Assembly (NCBI GenBank): GCA_036258055.1
Contig: DATAEK010000345.1
Span: 1-14,717 of the forward strand
Direction: 5' to 3'
From: DATAEK01 sp036258055
Lineage (GTDB): Bacteria > Acidobacteriota > Vicinamibacteria > Vicinamibacterales > 2-12-FULL-66-21
Length of the DNA stretch: 14,717 bases
Both the position numbers and the translations under genes were made by a program. The notes under the pieces were generated by a model. The model was not told the DNA's origin. It did not search any database and saw nothing but the letters and a program-made list of their open reading frames with translations. Positions 7,054 to 14,716 of this stretch are shown here, piece after piece (position 1 is the stretch's first letter; each line of letters begins with the position of its first letter).

Positions 7054-7127
7054 TCGCGCGCGTTCTGTCAGACTAGAGTAGCGCTGTCGGAAGAGTTCGC
7101 AGGCCGGCTTCCCCACCCGAACAGTTC

Positions 7128-7147
7128 CCGGCGATCTCCGGCGATCT
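7128..7147. repeat. Tandem decamer upstream of glmU
   Basis: CCGGCGATCT occurs twice in direct tandem (7128-7137 and 7138-7147), ending 19 bp before the glmU ATG. It could be a regulator site or a small slippage product; nothing decides between these. Confidence 0.5.
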
Positions 7148-7166
7148 TTTGTGTGATCTCGTCCCC

Positions 7167-8540
7167 ATGCCCGACCTGCACATTGTCGTCCTGGCCGCCG
7201 GCAAGGGAACCCGCATGAAATCGGAGCGGCCCAAGGTCCTTCATGACATTGCGGGCCTGCCGCTCGTCGAACACGTCCTGCGTGCAGCCGCTCCGCTCCA
7301 TCCGTCCACGACGACCATCGTGATTGGCTATCAGGGTGCGGTCGTGAGAAGGCGACTCGAGGGCCGACCGGGCCTGGCCTTTGCTACGCAAGAGCCGCAG
7401 CTGGGTACGGGTCATGCGCTTCTCCAGGCGGAACCGCATCTCGCGGGGGCTACGGGAACCCTGGTGATGCTCTCGGGCGATGTGCCGCTGCTGCGCACCT
7501 CCACGATCGAACGCCTGGTGCGACATCACCAGGACGAGGGGGCAGCCGCAACCGTGCTGACGGCTTCAGTCGATCCGCCCGACGGCTACGGCCGGATCCT
7601 CCGGGACGCGGGCGGGCTTGCCGCAATCGTCGAGCATCGCGACGCGTCGCCAGAGGAGCGTGCGATCAAGGAGATCAACAGCGGCATCTATGCCTTCGAT
7701 CTGGGGCCGCTCTTCGGCGCCCTGAGACGCATCGGCTCGGCCAATGCGCAACGGGAGTACTACCTGCCTGATCTCGTCAAGATCTACCGGGCGGAGGGCA
7801 GGAGGGTCGCGACGGTGTTGCTCGACGACCCGCGCGAGATTCTCGGAATCAACAGCCGCCGGGAGCTGGCGGACGTGGCGGACATCATGAAGACGCGAAA
7901 GAACGACGAGCTCATGGCGGCGGGCGTGACGATTGTCGATCCGGCCACGACCTTCATCGAACCGGATGTCGAGATCGGCGCGGACACGGTGATCCATCCT
8001 CAGGTCCAGCTCCAGGGAAAAACGCGGATCGGGTCGGGCTGCGAGGTCCAGTCGTCGGTCCGCATCGTCGACTCGGTGATCGGCGACAACGTCTTCATCA
8101 ACAACTTCTGCCTGATCAGGGAGTCGACCGTCGGCAACGGCGCGCAGATCGGTCCGTTCGCGCATCTCCGTCCCCAGTCCCACGTGGGCGAGACTGCGCA
8201 CATCGGGAACTTCGTCGAGCTGAAGAAGACGACGCTCGGGCGCGGATCGAAAGCCAACCACCTCGCCTACCTCGGCGATGCCACCATCGGAGAGAAGGTG
8301 AACGTCGGCGCCGGGACGATCACGTGCAACTACGATGGCGTCGCCAAGCACCCGACGGTGATCGAGGACGGCGCGTTCATCGGCAGCGACTCGCAGCTCA
8401 TCGCGCCCGTGCGCATCGGCCGTGGCGCGTACATCGCCGCCGGTTCGTCGATCACCGACGACGTGCCCGCGGAGTCGCTCGCGATCGCGCGAGGAAAACA
8501 GGTCAACAAGGAAGGCTGGGTCACGCGCAGGAAACGTTAG
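7167..8540 (+). CDS. glmU: Bifunctional N-acetylglucosamine-1-phosphate uridyltransferase / glucosamine-1-phosphate acetyltransferase
   Basis: GlmU acetylates glucosamine 1-phosphate with acetyl-CoA and then transfers UMP from UTP to give UDP-GlcNAc, the precursor of peptidoglycan and lipid A. The 457-residue protein has the family length. The N-terminal pyrophosphorylase domain shows LAAGKGTRM at 9-17, RPKVLH at 21-26, the metal-binding SGDVPLL at 103-109 and NSGIYAF at 171-177. From about 260 the left-handed beta-helix begins, with hexapeptide repeats and the acetyltransferase site: ELKK at 351-354, the catalytic His in NHLAYLGD (His365) and GAGTITCNYDG at 381-391. The ATG at 7167 gives the usual N-terminus (MPDLHIVVLAAGKG); an in-frame TTG at 7149 would add six unconserved residues. 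No Shine-Dalgarno is evident. glmS follows after 28 nt, an operon order also seen in Escherichia coli. Confidence 0.97.
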   Translation: MPDLHIVVLAAGKGTRMKSERPKVLHDIAGLPLVEHVLRAAAPLHPSTTTIVIGYQGAVVRRRLEGRPGLAFATQEPQLGTGHALLQAEPHLAGATGTLVMLSGDVPLLRTSTIERLVRHHQDEGAAATVLTASVDPPDGYGRILRDAGGLAAIVEHRDASPEERAIKEINSGIYAFDLGPLFGALRRIGSANAQREYYLPDLVKIYRAEGRRVATVLLDDPREILGINSRRELADVADIMKTRKNDELMAAGVTIVDPATTFIEPDVEIGADTVIHPQVQLQGKTRIGSGCEVQSSVRIVDSVIGDNVFINNFCLIRESTVGNGAQIGPFAHLRPQSHVGETAHIGNFVELKKTTLGRGSKANHLAYLGDATIGEKVNVGAGTITCNYDGVAKHPTVIEDGAFIGSDSQLIAPVRIGRGAYIAAGSSITDDVPAESLAIARGKQVNKEGWVTRRKR

Positions 8541-8568
8541 CCGACTGCCGACTACAAGGATCAACGCT

Positions 8569-10413
8569 ATGTGCGGAATCATCGGTTACATCGGATCCAA
8601 ACAGCTCGTGCCCGTCCTCATCGACGGTCTCCGGCGCCTCGAATACCGCGGCTACGACTCGGCTGGCGTCGCCGTCGTGCGCGATGGATCGATTGAGTTG
8701 CGACGGAGCGCCGGCAAGCTGTCGAAGCTCGAGGAAGTGATCGCGACCAACCCCGTAGACGGCGAGTACGGCATCGGCCACACCCGCTGGGCCACGCACG
8801 GCCGGCCGACCGAAGAAAACGCTCACCCGCATCGCGACTGCACCGGCCGCATCGTCGTCGTTCACAACGGCATCATCGAGAACTATCTGGACCTGAAGCG
8901 CATCCTGCAGAAAGAGGGGCACCGCTTCGTCACCGAGACCGACACCGAGATCGTCGCGCACCTGGTTGAACGGGAGATGAAAGACGACGGGCTCGAGAAC
9001 GCCGTGCGGCGGGCGCTGCTGCATCTGCGCGGGCTCTTTGCGCTGGTCCTGATCTCGGCGGACGACCCGAACAAGATCGTCACCGTCCGCAACGGCCCGC
9101 CGATCGTCGTCGGGCTCGGTGAGGACGAGTTCTTCGTCGCGTCCGACATCCCGGCAATCTTGAGCCACACCCGCGACGTCGTTTTCCTCGGCGACGAGGA
9201 GATGGCGGTCATCACGCCATCCGGCGTCGAGTTCACCGATTATTCGGGCCGGGCGGTCTCGAAGAAGAGCACGCGGGTGTCGTGGGATCCGGTCATGGCG
9301 GAGAAGGCTGGATACAAGCACTTCATGCTCAAGGAGATCTTCGAGCAGCCGTGGGCGGTCAAAGAAACCGTGCTCGGGCGCGCGTCGGTCGAATCGGGCA
9401 CGGTGTTCCTGCAGGAGATCGAGATTCCGGATCAGGTGCTGCGCGAGACCGAGCGCATCGTGATCCTCGCGTGCGGCACTTCCTGGCACTCGGCGCTGGT
9501 CGGCAAGTTCCTGATCGAGTCGCTGGCGCGCGTGCCGGTGGAGGTGGACTACGGATCGGAGTTCCGTTACCGGGATCCCATCGTGTCACCGAAAACGCTG
9601 GCGATCGTGATCACGCAGTCAGGGGAGACGGCGGACACGCTGGCGGCACTCCGTGAAGCGAAGAAGAAAGGGGCCCGCAGCATCTCCATCTGCAACGTCG
9701 TCGGCAGCATGGCGACGCGTGAAACCGAAGGGACGGTCTACACGCATGCCGGGCCTGAGATCGGCGTCGCCTCGACCAAGGCGTTCACCTCGCAGCTCGT
9801 CGCGCTCCATCTGCTGGCCCTCTACCTCGGGCAGATCCGCAACGTCCTCGCGCCGGAGGCCGCGCGGCCGCATCTCGACGCGCTGACGCAGCTGCCGCTG
9901 CTGCTCGAGCAGACGCTCAAATGCGAGCCGCAGACCGAGGAGATCGCGAGGCGGTTCTATCAGCGCAGCGATTTCCTCTACCTCGGACGCGGCATCAACT
10001 ACCCGATCGCGCTCGAAGGAGCACTGAAGCTCAAGGAGATTTCGTACATTCACGCCGAGGGGTATCCGGCGGGTGAGATGAAACACGGCCCGATCGCCCT
10101 CATCGACGAGCAGATGCCCGTCGTGACGATCGCTCCGCACGATCACGTGTTCGAGAAGATGATCGGGAACGTGCAGGAAGCCAAGGCGCGAGGCGGGGCG
10201 GTGATCGCGCTGACCGACGAGGGGAACGACGGCATCCACGAGCTGCTCGAGCCGTCGCAGGACTTCTTGATCACGGTTCCGCAGTCACACCCGCTGCTCA
10301 CGCCGGTGCTGATGGTCGTGCCGCTGCAGCTGCTCGCGTACCACATCGCCGTCCGCCGCGGATGCGATGTCGATCAGCCGAGGAACCTTGCGAAGAGCGT
10401 GACGGTCGAGTAG
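8569..10413 (+). CDS. glmS: Glutamine--fructose-6-phosphate aminotransferase (isomerizing)
   Basis: GlmS makes glucosamine 6-phosphate from fructose 6-phosphate and glutamine, the first step to UDP-GlcNAc. The 614-residue product is full length. Once Met is removed, the N-terminal Cys of MCGIIGYIG is the nucleophile of the class II glutaminase domain; HTRWATHG and VVHNGIIENY are further glutaminase motifs. Two SIS sugar-isomerase domains follow, with CGTSWHSAL, ITQSGETADTL and later GRGINYPIALEGALKLKEIS. The C-terminus DQPRNLAKSVTVE is the conserved lid peptide of the family. The frame is open upstream into glmU, but the start at 8569 is fixed by the obligatory Met-Cys and by AAGGA 8 nt upstream (8556-8560). 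The 28 nt gap to glmU holds no ribozyme. Confidence 0.98.
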   Translation: MCGIIGYIGSKQLVPVLIDGLRRLEYRGYDSAGVAVVRDGSIELRRSAGKLSKLEEVIATNPVDGEYGIGHTRWATHGRPTEENAHPHRDCTGRIVVVHNGIIENYLDLKRILQKEGHRFVTETDTEIVAHLVEREMKDDGLENAVRRALLHLRGLFALVLISADDPNKIVTVRNGPPIVVGLGEDEFFVASDIPAILSHTRDVVFLGDEEMAVITPSGVEFTDYSGRAVSKKSTRVSWDPVMAEKAGYKHFMLKEIFEQPWAVKETVLGRASVESGTVFLQEIEIPDQVLRETERIVILACGTSWHSALVGKFLIESLARVPVEVDYGSEFRYRDPIVSPKTLAIVITQSGETADTLAALREAKKKGARSISICNVVGSMATRETEGTVYTHAGPEIGVASTKAFTSQLVALHLLALYLGQIRNVLAPEAARPHLDALTQLPLLLEQTLKCEPQTEEIARRFYQRSDFLYLGRGINYPIALEGALKLKEISYIHAEGYPAGEMKHGPIALIDEQMPVVTIAPHDHVFEKMIGNVQEAKARGGAVIALTDEGNDGIHELLEPSQDFLITVPQSHPLLTPVLMVVPLQLLAYHIAVRRGCDVDQPRNLAKSVTVE

Positions 10414-10419
10414 AGCGCG

Positions 10420-11661
10420 TCAGACTCCGTGGCCGTACCCGCTCTCCGCCGGCGTGGCGAAGACGTCGGGAATCGGATGGAGTGATGTTGATTGCGTCGC
10501 GCCAGTGCCGCGCAGGCGCCCCAGCATGATCGTGAGGTCGCGATCACTCACGATCTTCTCACGGTCGGCGAGCGCGATCACTTCACGGTAGATTCGATCG
10601 AGCTCGTAGCGGTCGAGCGTGACCCCGAGCTGCTCGCACCGGCGCTGGACGGCGTGGCGGCCCGAGTGCTTCCCGAGCACCAGCGTGGCCTGCGGAACGC
10701 CGACTTCTTCCGGCCGCATGATCTCGTAGGTTCGGCGGTCCTTCAGCATCCCGTCCTGATGGATTCCGGCCTCGTGCGCGAAGGCGTTGCGCCCGACGAT
10801 GGCCTTGTTGGCCTGGACGCCTTCGCCGGTCAGAGACGTCAGCAGCTGGCTCGTCGGATAGATCTGGCGCGTGTCGATGTTCGTCTCGAAGGGCAGCCGA
10901 TCCTGCCTGACCCGCGTCGCCATCACAATCTCTTCGAGCGACGCGTTACCTGCGCGCTCGCCGACGCCATTAATCGTGCACTCGACCTGTCCGGCGCCGG
11001 CCGAGATCGCCGCGAGCGTGTTCGCGACCGCCAGCCCCAGGTCGTCGTGACAGTGCGCGCTGAACGTCGCAAAGTGCGCGTTCGACACGCGCGTCAGGAT
11101 GGTCCGGAAGAACGCACCGACCTCGTCCGGGGTCGAGTACCCGACCGTATCGGGCAGGTTCACCGTCGTGCAGCCCGCGGAGATCACCTCTTCGACCACG
11201 CGGCAGAGGAAGTCCATATCGCTTCGCGTCGCGTCTTCCGCCGAAAACTGCACGTCGTCGGTGTAGCGGCGCGCGCGGTGGATGGCCGCGACCGCGGCGT
11301 CGAGACAGGCCTCGCGCGTCATGCGCAGCTTGCGCTCGAGGTGCAGGTCCGACGTCGCGATGAAGACGTGGATCCGCCGGCGTGCCGCCGGCTGCAGCGC
11401 CCAGCCGGCGCGGTCGATGTCGGCGGCGGTGCAGCGCGCGAGCGCGCCGACGACCGGGCCGCGGACGTGCGTCGCGACCATGCGTACCGCTTCAGCGTCC
11501 GCCTCGGACGCGATGGGGAAACCCGCCTCGATGATGTCGACACCCAGCGCCGCGAGCTGATGAGCCATCTTGAGCTTTTCGTCGATGCGCAGTGAGAAGC
11601 CGGGCGCCTGCTCACCATCCCGAAGCGTCGTGTCGAAGATCCTCAACCGTGTCGTGGACAT
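10420..11661 (-). CDS. leuA: 2-isopropylmalate synthase lacking the C-terminal regulatory domain
   Basis: LeuA condenses acetyl-CoA with 2-ketoisovalerate to give 2-isopropylmalate, the committed step of leucine synthesis. The TIM-barrel motifs are intact: DTTLRDGEQ at 10-18, the metal-site segment FSAHCHDDLGLAVANT, and NGVGERAGNASLEEIVMA. The linker segment NAFAHEAGIHQDGMLKDRRT then YEIMRPEEVG is typical of LeuA/CimA rather than homocitrate synthase. At 413 residues it is about 100 shorter than usual: after DREKIVSDRDLTIMLGR only about 30 unrelated residues follow, and the leucine-binding regulatory domain is absent. The ATG at 11661 has GGGGAGG just upstream (11672-11666) and is preferred to the GTG at 11703. 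The stop lies 6 bp from the convergent glmS stop. CimA (citramalate synthase) is the main alternative. Confidence 0.88.
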   Translation of the reverse strand: MSTTRLRIFDTTLRDGEQAPGFSLRIDEKLKMAHQLAALGVDIIEAGFPIASEADAEAVRMVATHVRGPVVGALARCTAADIDRAGWALQPAARRRIHVFIATSDLHLERKLRMTREACLDAAVAAIHRARRYTDDVQFSAEDATRSDMDFLCRVVEEVISAGCTTVNLPDTVGYSTPDEVGAFFRTILTRVSNAHFATFSAHCHDDLGLAVANTLAAISAGAGQVECTINGVGERAGNASLEEIVMATRVRQDRLPFETNIDTRQIYPTSQLLTSLTGEGVQANKAIVGRNAFAHEAGIHQDGMLKDRRTYEIMRPEEVGVPQATLVLGKHSGRHAVQRRCEQLGVTLDRYELDRIYREVIALADREKIVSDRDLTIMLGRLRGTGATQSTSLHPIPDVFATPAESGYGHGV

Positions 11662-11711
11662 GGGTCCTCCCCAGACTTCCTTTGTAAACCGGGGGCCGAC
11701 CACCCGTCCAA

Positions 11712-11717
11712 TTTATA
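11712..11717 (-). promoter_or_regulatory. Likely -10 box of leuA
   Basis: On the minus strand TATAAA (11717-11712) is a five-of-six -10 match in an AT-rich island of an otherwise GC-rich region, placing transcription start near 11705, about 44 nt before the leuA ATG. No -35 match lies at the right distance; this is common for promoters that need a LysR-type activator. Confidence 0.4.
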
Positions 11718-11731
11718 CTTCTAGGGTTATG

Positions 11732-11746
11732 ATAAGAGCTGATTAT
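11732..11746. promoter_or_regulatory. Candidate LysR-type binding site (T-N11-A dyad)
   Basis: ATAA-N7-TTAT is a perfect dyad that contains T-N11-A (T33, A45 of 117xx), the general binding motif of LysR-type regulators. It lies in the gap between the divergent leuA and lysR genes, centred about 34 bp upstream of the inferred leuA transcription start. A second small palindrome, TTATGATAA, overlaps it at 11727-11735. Position and form fit; binding is inferred. Confidence 0.4.
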
Positions 11747-11780
11747 GCTGCGCGGGAATGGCGCAAGGGGCTGAAACGGC

Positions 11781-12656
11781 ATGCAGTTGCAGGATCTGAG
11801 TACATTTTTGTCGGTCGCTGCCGAGCGCAGCTTCTCGGCCGCCGCAAAGAAGCTGCACCGGACTCAGCCGGCCGTGAGCCAGGGCATCCGGCGGCTGGAG
11901 GAAGAGCTCGGGGAGCGGTTGTTCGACCGGTCCTCGCGAAACGGCACGCTGACCGAGGCCGGCCGGCTGCTGCAGGACTATGCGGCACGGCTGATGATCG
12001 TTGCGGCCGACGCGCAGTCGGCGATTCGCGAGCTCCAGCAGGTCAGGCGCGGCCGGATCGTCATCGGCGCCAACGAGGCCGCCGTCCACTCGCTGCTGCC
12101 GTTCCTGGAGCGATTCTCGGCGCAGCATCCGCAAGCCATGGTGGACGTGCGGCGCGTGGCGTCACGCCAGATCGCGACCGAGCTGCTCAATCGCAGTCTG
12201 GACTTCGGGGTCCTGACATTTCAGCCCAGCGGCAAGGGGCTGCAGGCCATTCCGCTGTGGCGCGACGAGCTGGTGCTGCTGACGCATCCGGGACATCCGC
12301 TTGCGTCCCGCCAACGCGTCTCGATGGAGGAGGTCGGGCGGCAGGTCGTGATCGCGCACAACGATCCGTCGCCGGCGCGCGAGCGCGTATTGCGCCTTTA
12401 CGAGCGCCGTCACGCACCGATCAACATTCACATCTCGTTGCCGAGTCTCGACGGGATCAAGCGGGCGGTCGAGATGGGGCTTGGTGTTGCCGTCCTGCCG
12501 AGGCGTTGTGCGCTCACCGAAATCTCGCGCGGGCACCTGGTGGCGATTCACGTGCCGGGCCTGAGCTCACCTCGGCAGGTGCGGCTGGTGTTCAGGAGGG
12601 GCGGCGAGCTCTCGCACGCCGCGCAGGCCTTTCTGGAAATCGCACGTCAGAGCTGA
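11781..12656 (+). CDS. LysR-family transcriptional regulator, probable regulator of leucine genes
   Basis: The 291-residue protein has the standard LysR layout. The N-terminal winged helix-turn-helix spans about residues 1-60 (LQDLSTFLSVAAERSFSAAA, then LHRTQPAVSQGIRRLEEELG and RLFDRS). A linker helix follows, and then the periplasmic-binding-protein-like effector domain from about 90 (GRIVIGANEAAVHSLLPFLE) to the end, with the usual MGLGVAVLPR near 235. The ATG at 11781 has AGGGG 10 nt upstream. It diverges from leuA and converges on leuD, so it is flanked by leucine genes on both sides, the classic position of a LysR protein controlling its neighbours; LeuO is a functional parallel. The effector is unknown; 2-isopropylmalate or leucine would be natural guesses. 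Confidence 0.93.
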   Translation: MQLQDLSTFLSVAAERSFSAAAKKLHRTQPAVSQGIRRLEEELGERLFDRSSRNGTLTEAGRLLQDYAARLMIVAADAQSAIRELQQVRRGRIVIGANEAAVHSLLPFLERFSAQHPQAMVDVRRVASRQIATELLNRSLDFGVLTFQPSGKGLQAIPLWRDELVLLTHPGHPLASRQRVSMEEVGRQVVIAHNDPSPARERVLRLYERRHAPINIHISLPSLDGIKRAVEMGLGVAVLPRRCALTEISRGHLVAIHVPGLSSPRQVRLVFRRGGELSHAAQAFLEIARQS

Positions 12657-12661
12657 TGTCC

Positions 12662-12714
12662 TTTGCCCTTTACCCGTTCTCCTTCCCGTTTGCCTTTCCC
12701 ATTTGCCATTTACC
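12662..12714. repeat. Degenerate heptanucleotide repeat between lysR and leuD
   Basis: Read on the minus strand, this tract consists of eight units of the form GGNAAAN. From 12714 downwards they are GGTAAAT, GGCAAAT, GGGAAA, GGCAAAC, GGGAA, GGAGAAC, GGGTAAA and GGGCAAA. Most units are 7 nt, with one of 6 and one of 5. The tract starts 6 bp after the lysR stop and covers the last 14 codons and the stop of leuD. It resembles in kind the short tandemly repeated heptamers known from cyanobacterial genomes, with a different unit sequence. Confidence 0.7.
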
Positions 12715-13314
12715 ATTCAGATATGGCAGCCGTGCGGCGACCGCTTCAACTTCTTCGAAGCGATCGAGCAGCAGACCGGTTGCGTCCCAGGACCCATCGA
12801 GAAACGATTCGCGCGCTGCGGGCGGAAGCCTGATCGGGAGCGACCGACCACCAGCGTCGACGGTCTGCGCCTCGAGATCGATCGTCAGGATCTCGGACGG
12901 ATTGGCCTCGACGAGATCCATCAACCAACCGACCGTCTCGGGTGACGCCGAGACGCAGGGCAGCCCCAGCGTCGCCGAGTTGCCGAAGAAGATTTCCGAA
13001 TAGGACTCGCCGACGAGGGCGCGAATGCCGCGGCGGCGGATCGCCTGCGGTGCGTGTTCGCGCGAGGAACCGCAGCCGAAGTTCGCGTTCACGATCATGA
13101 TCGACGCGCGCTGGTACTGAGGCTTCGACAGCGGGTGGCTGCCGGGTTTCTCAGCATCAGCCTGCACCCGATCGTCGGCAAACAGGTGCTGCTCGAGCCC
13201 TTCGAATGAGACCGATCGCAAGTACCGAGCGGGAATGATCCGGTCGGTGTCGATGCTGGCACCGCGGATCGGCAACGCCGTGCCGCGAATCTGACGGATG
13301 CGCTCAATGGGCAT
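12670..13314 (-). CDS. leuD: 3-isopropylmalate dehydratase small subunit
   Basis: LeuD is the swivelling small subunit that, with LeuC, isomerises 2-isopropylmalate to 3-isopropylmalate. The 214-residue protein has the family hallmarks IDTDRIIPARYL at 21-32 and the signature NFGCGSSREHAP at 78-89, followed by GESYSEIFFGNS at 102-113. Its normal end is near residue 198; the last 14 residues (GKWQMGKANGKENG) are encoded entirely by the heptanucleotide repeat and look like a recent extension. The ATG at 13314 overlaps the leuC end by 11 nt and has GGAG 11 nt upstream; a GTG at 13326 is in frame but has no better site. The overlap indicates translational coupling with leuC. Confidence 0.95.
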   Translation of the reverse strand: MPIERIRQIRGTALPIRGASIDTDRIIPARYLRSVSFEGLEQHLFADDRVQADAEKPGSHPLSKPQYQRASIMIVNANFGCGSSREHAPQAIRRRGIRALVGESYSEIFFGNSATLGLPCVSASPETVGWLMDLVEANPSEILTIDLEAQTVDAGGRSLPIRLPPAARESFLDGSWDATGLLLDRFEEVEAVAARLPYLNGKWQMGKANGKENG

Positions 13315-14716
13315 AACCGGCCACACTCCGAACGTCGACGATTTCGCCGGCGATGGCCGCCGCGGCGACCATCGCTGGGCTCATGAGCAGCGTGCGCCCG
13401 ACCGGGCTTCCCTGCCGGCCCTTGAAGTTGCGGTTCGATGACGAGGCGCAGATCTGCCGTCCTTCGAGGCGATCCTGGTTCATCGCCAGACACATCGAGC
13501 ACCCTGCCGCGCGCCATTCGAATCCGGCATCGATGAACACGCGATCCAGCCCTTCTCGTTCCGCGGCGACGCGCACGGCCTGTGATCCCGGCACGACGAG
13601 CGCCGAGACGTGCGGCGACACGTGCTGACCGCGCACGATGCGCGCGGCCTCGCGGAGATCGGAGAGCCGGGCGTTCGTGCAGGATCCGACGAAGGCCACG
13701 TCAATCTTCGTGCCTTTGATGGGATCTCCCGCGCGGAAGTCCATGAACGCGAGCGCTTCCGCGATGCCGGCGCGCTCGGACGGCGATGCGTCGGCCGGCT
13801 TCGGCAGTCGCTCGTCGACGTACACCGATTGGCCGGGGTTGATGCCCCAGGTAACCGTCGGGCGAATCGCACCGCCGTCGATCGCGATCTCGTCATCGTA
13901 GGGCGCGCCCGGATCGGACGCCTGCTCGCGCCACCAGGCTGCCGCCGCGTCGAACGCCTCACCGGCCGGTACAAATCGTCGTCCGCGCAGGTACTCCACG
14001 GTCGTCGCGTCGGGATTGACGTATCCGGCCCGCGCGCCCCCTTCGATCGACATGTTGCAGATCGTCATCCGCTCGTCCATCGACATGCGGTCGATCGCCT
14101 CGCCGCCGTACTCATAGGCATACCCGACGCCACCCATGACGCCGAGGCGACGGATGATCTCGAGAATCACATCCTTCGCGTACACGCCCGGTGCCAGCTG
14201 GCCTTTGACGGTGATGCGCCGCAGCTTCAACGGATCCATCGCGAGACACTGCGAGGCGAGCACGTCGCGCACCTGCGACGTGCCGATGCCGAACGCCACC
14301 GCACCAAACGCGCCGTGCGTCGACGTGTGACTGTCACCGCAGGCGATGGTCATGCCTGGCTGGGTCAGCCCGAGCTCGGGTCCGATCACGTGGACGATCC
14401 CCTGCGATCCGCTGGCGAGATCGAACAGGCGCACGCCGGCGTCGCGGCAGTTGCGCTCGAGCGCGCTCAGCATGTCCTCGGCCATCGTGTCGAGGAACGG
14501 CCGCGCCTGATGCTTCGTCGGCACGATGTGATCGACTGTCGCGACCGTGCGATCCGGAAAGCGAACGGTCCATCCGCGCGCCTTCAGCATGTCGAACGCC
14601 TGCGGGCTCGTGACCTCGTGGACGAGATGGAGGCCGACGAAGAGCTGGGTCTGGCCGTTGGGCAGGCGGCGGACGGTGTGAGCGTCCCAGACTTTCTGGA
14701 GGAGTGTGGAGGGCAT
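13304..14716 (-). CDS. leuC: 3-isopropylmalate dehydratase large subunit
   Basis: LeuC is the aconitase-type large subunit, carrying a [4Fe-4S] cluster, that partners LeuD in the second step of leucine synthesis. The 470-residue protein is full length and starts with the usual MPSTLLQKVWDAHTV. It shows DHIVPT near 62-67, CGDSHTSTHGAFGAVAFGIG near 126-145, and the three cluster cysteines: one in FVGSCTNARLSDL (about residue 350) and two in AGCSMCLAMN (about 409 and 412). RNFKGRQG and SPAMVAAAAIAGEIVD close the domain. The ATG occupies 14716-14714, one base from the window edge, so its promoter and any upstream partner such as leuB cannot be seen. It overlaps leuD by 11 nt. Confidence 0.97.
   Translation of the reverse strand: MPSTLLQKVWDAHTVRRLPNGQTQLFVGLHLVHEVTSPQAFDMLKARGWTVRFPDRTVATVDHIVPTKHQARPFLDTMAEDMLSALERNCRDAGVRLFDLASGSQGIVHVIGPELGLTQPGMTIACGDSHTSTHGAFGAVAFGIGTSQVRDVLASQCLAMDPLKLRRITVKGQLAPGVYAKDVILEIIRRLGVMGGVGYAYEYGGEAIDRMSMDERMTICNMSIEGGARAGYVNPDATTVEYLRGRRFVPAGEAFDAAAAWWREQASDPGAPYDDEIAIDGGAIRPTVTWGINPGQSVYVDERLPKPADASPSERAGIAEALAFMDFRAGDPIKGTKIDVAFVGSCTNARLSDLREAARIVRGQHVSPHVSALVVPGSQAVRVAAEREGLDRVFIDAGFEWRAAGCSMCLAMNQDRLEGRQICASSSNRNFKGRQGSPVGRTLLMSPAMVAAAAIAGEIVDVRSVAGYAH

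Noticed and set aside
7149..7166. Upstream TTG start for glmU
   Set aside because: It would add six residues without family similarity; the ATG at 7167 gives the canonical N-terminus.
8541..8568. glmS ribozyme or riboswitch upstream of glmS
   Set aside because: Only 28 nt separate glmU and glmS, too short for the ribozyme, and the gap holds just a ribosome binding site.
8422..8568. N-terminal extension of glmS overlapping glmU
   Set aside because: GlmS needs Cys directly after the initiator Met as catalytic nucleophile, and the ATG at 8569 has a good ribosome binding site.
10492..11595. A 367-codon plus-strand open frame opposite leuA
   Set aside because: Arg/Asp-rich shadow of the clear leuA coding frame with no domain of its own.
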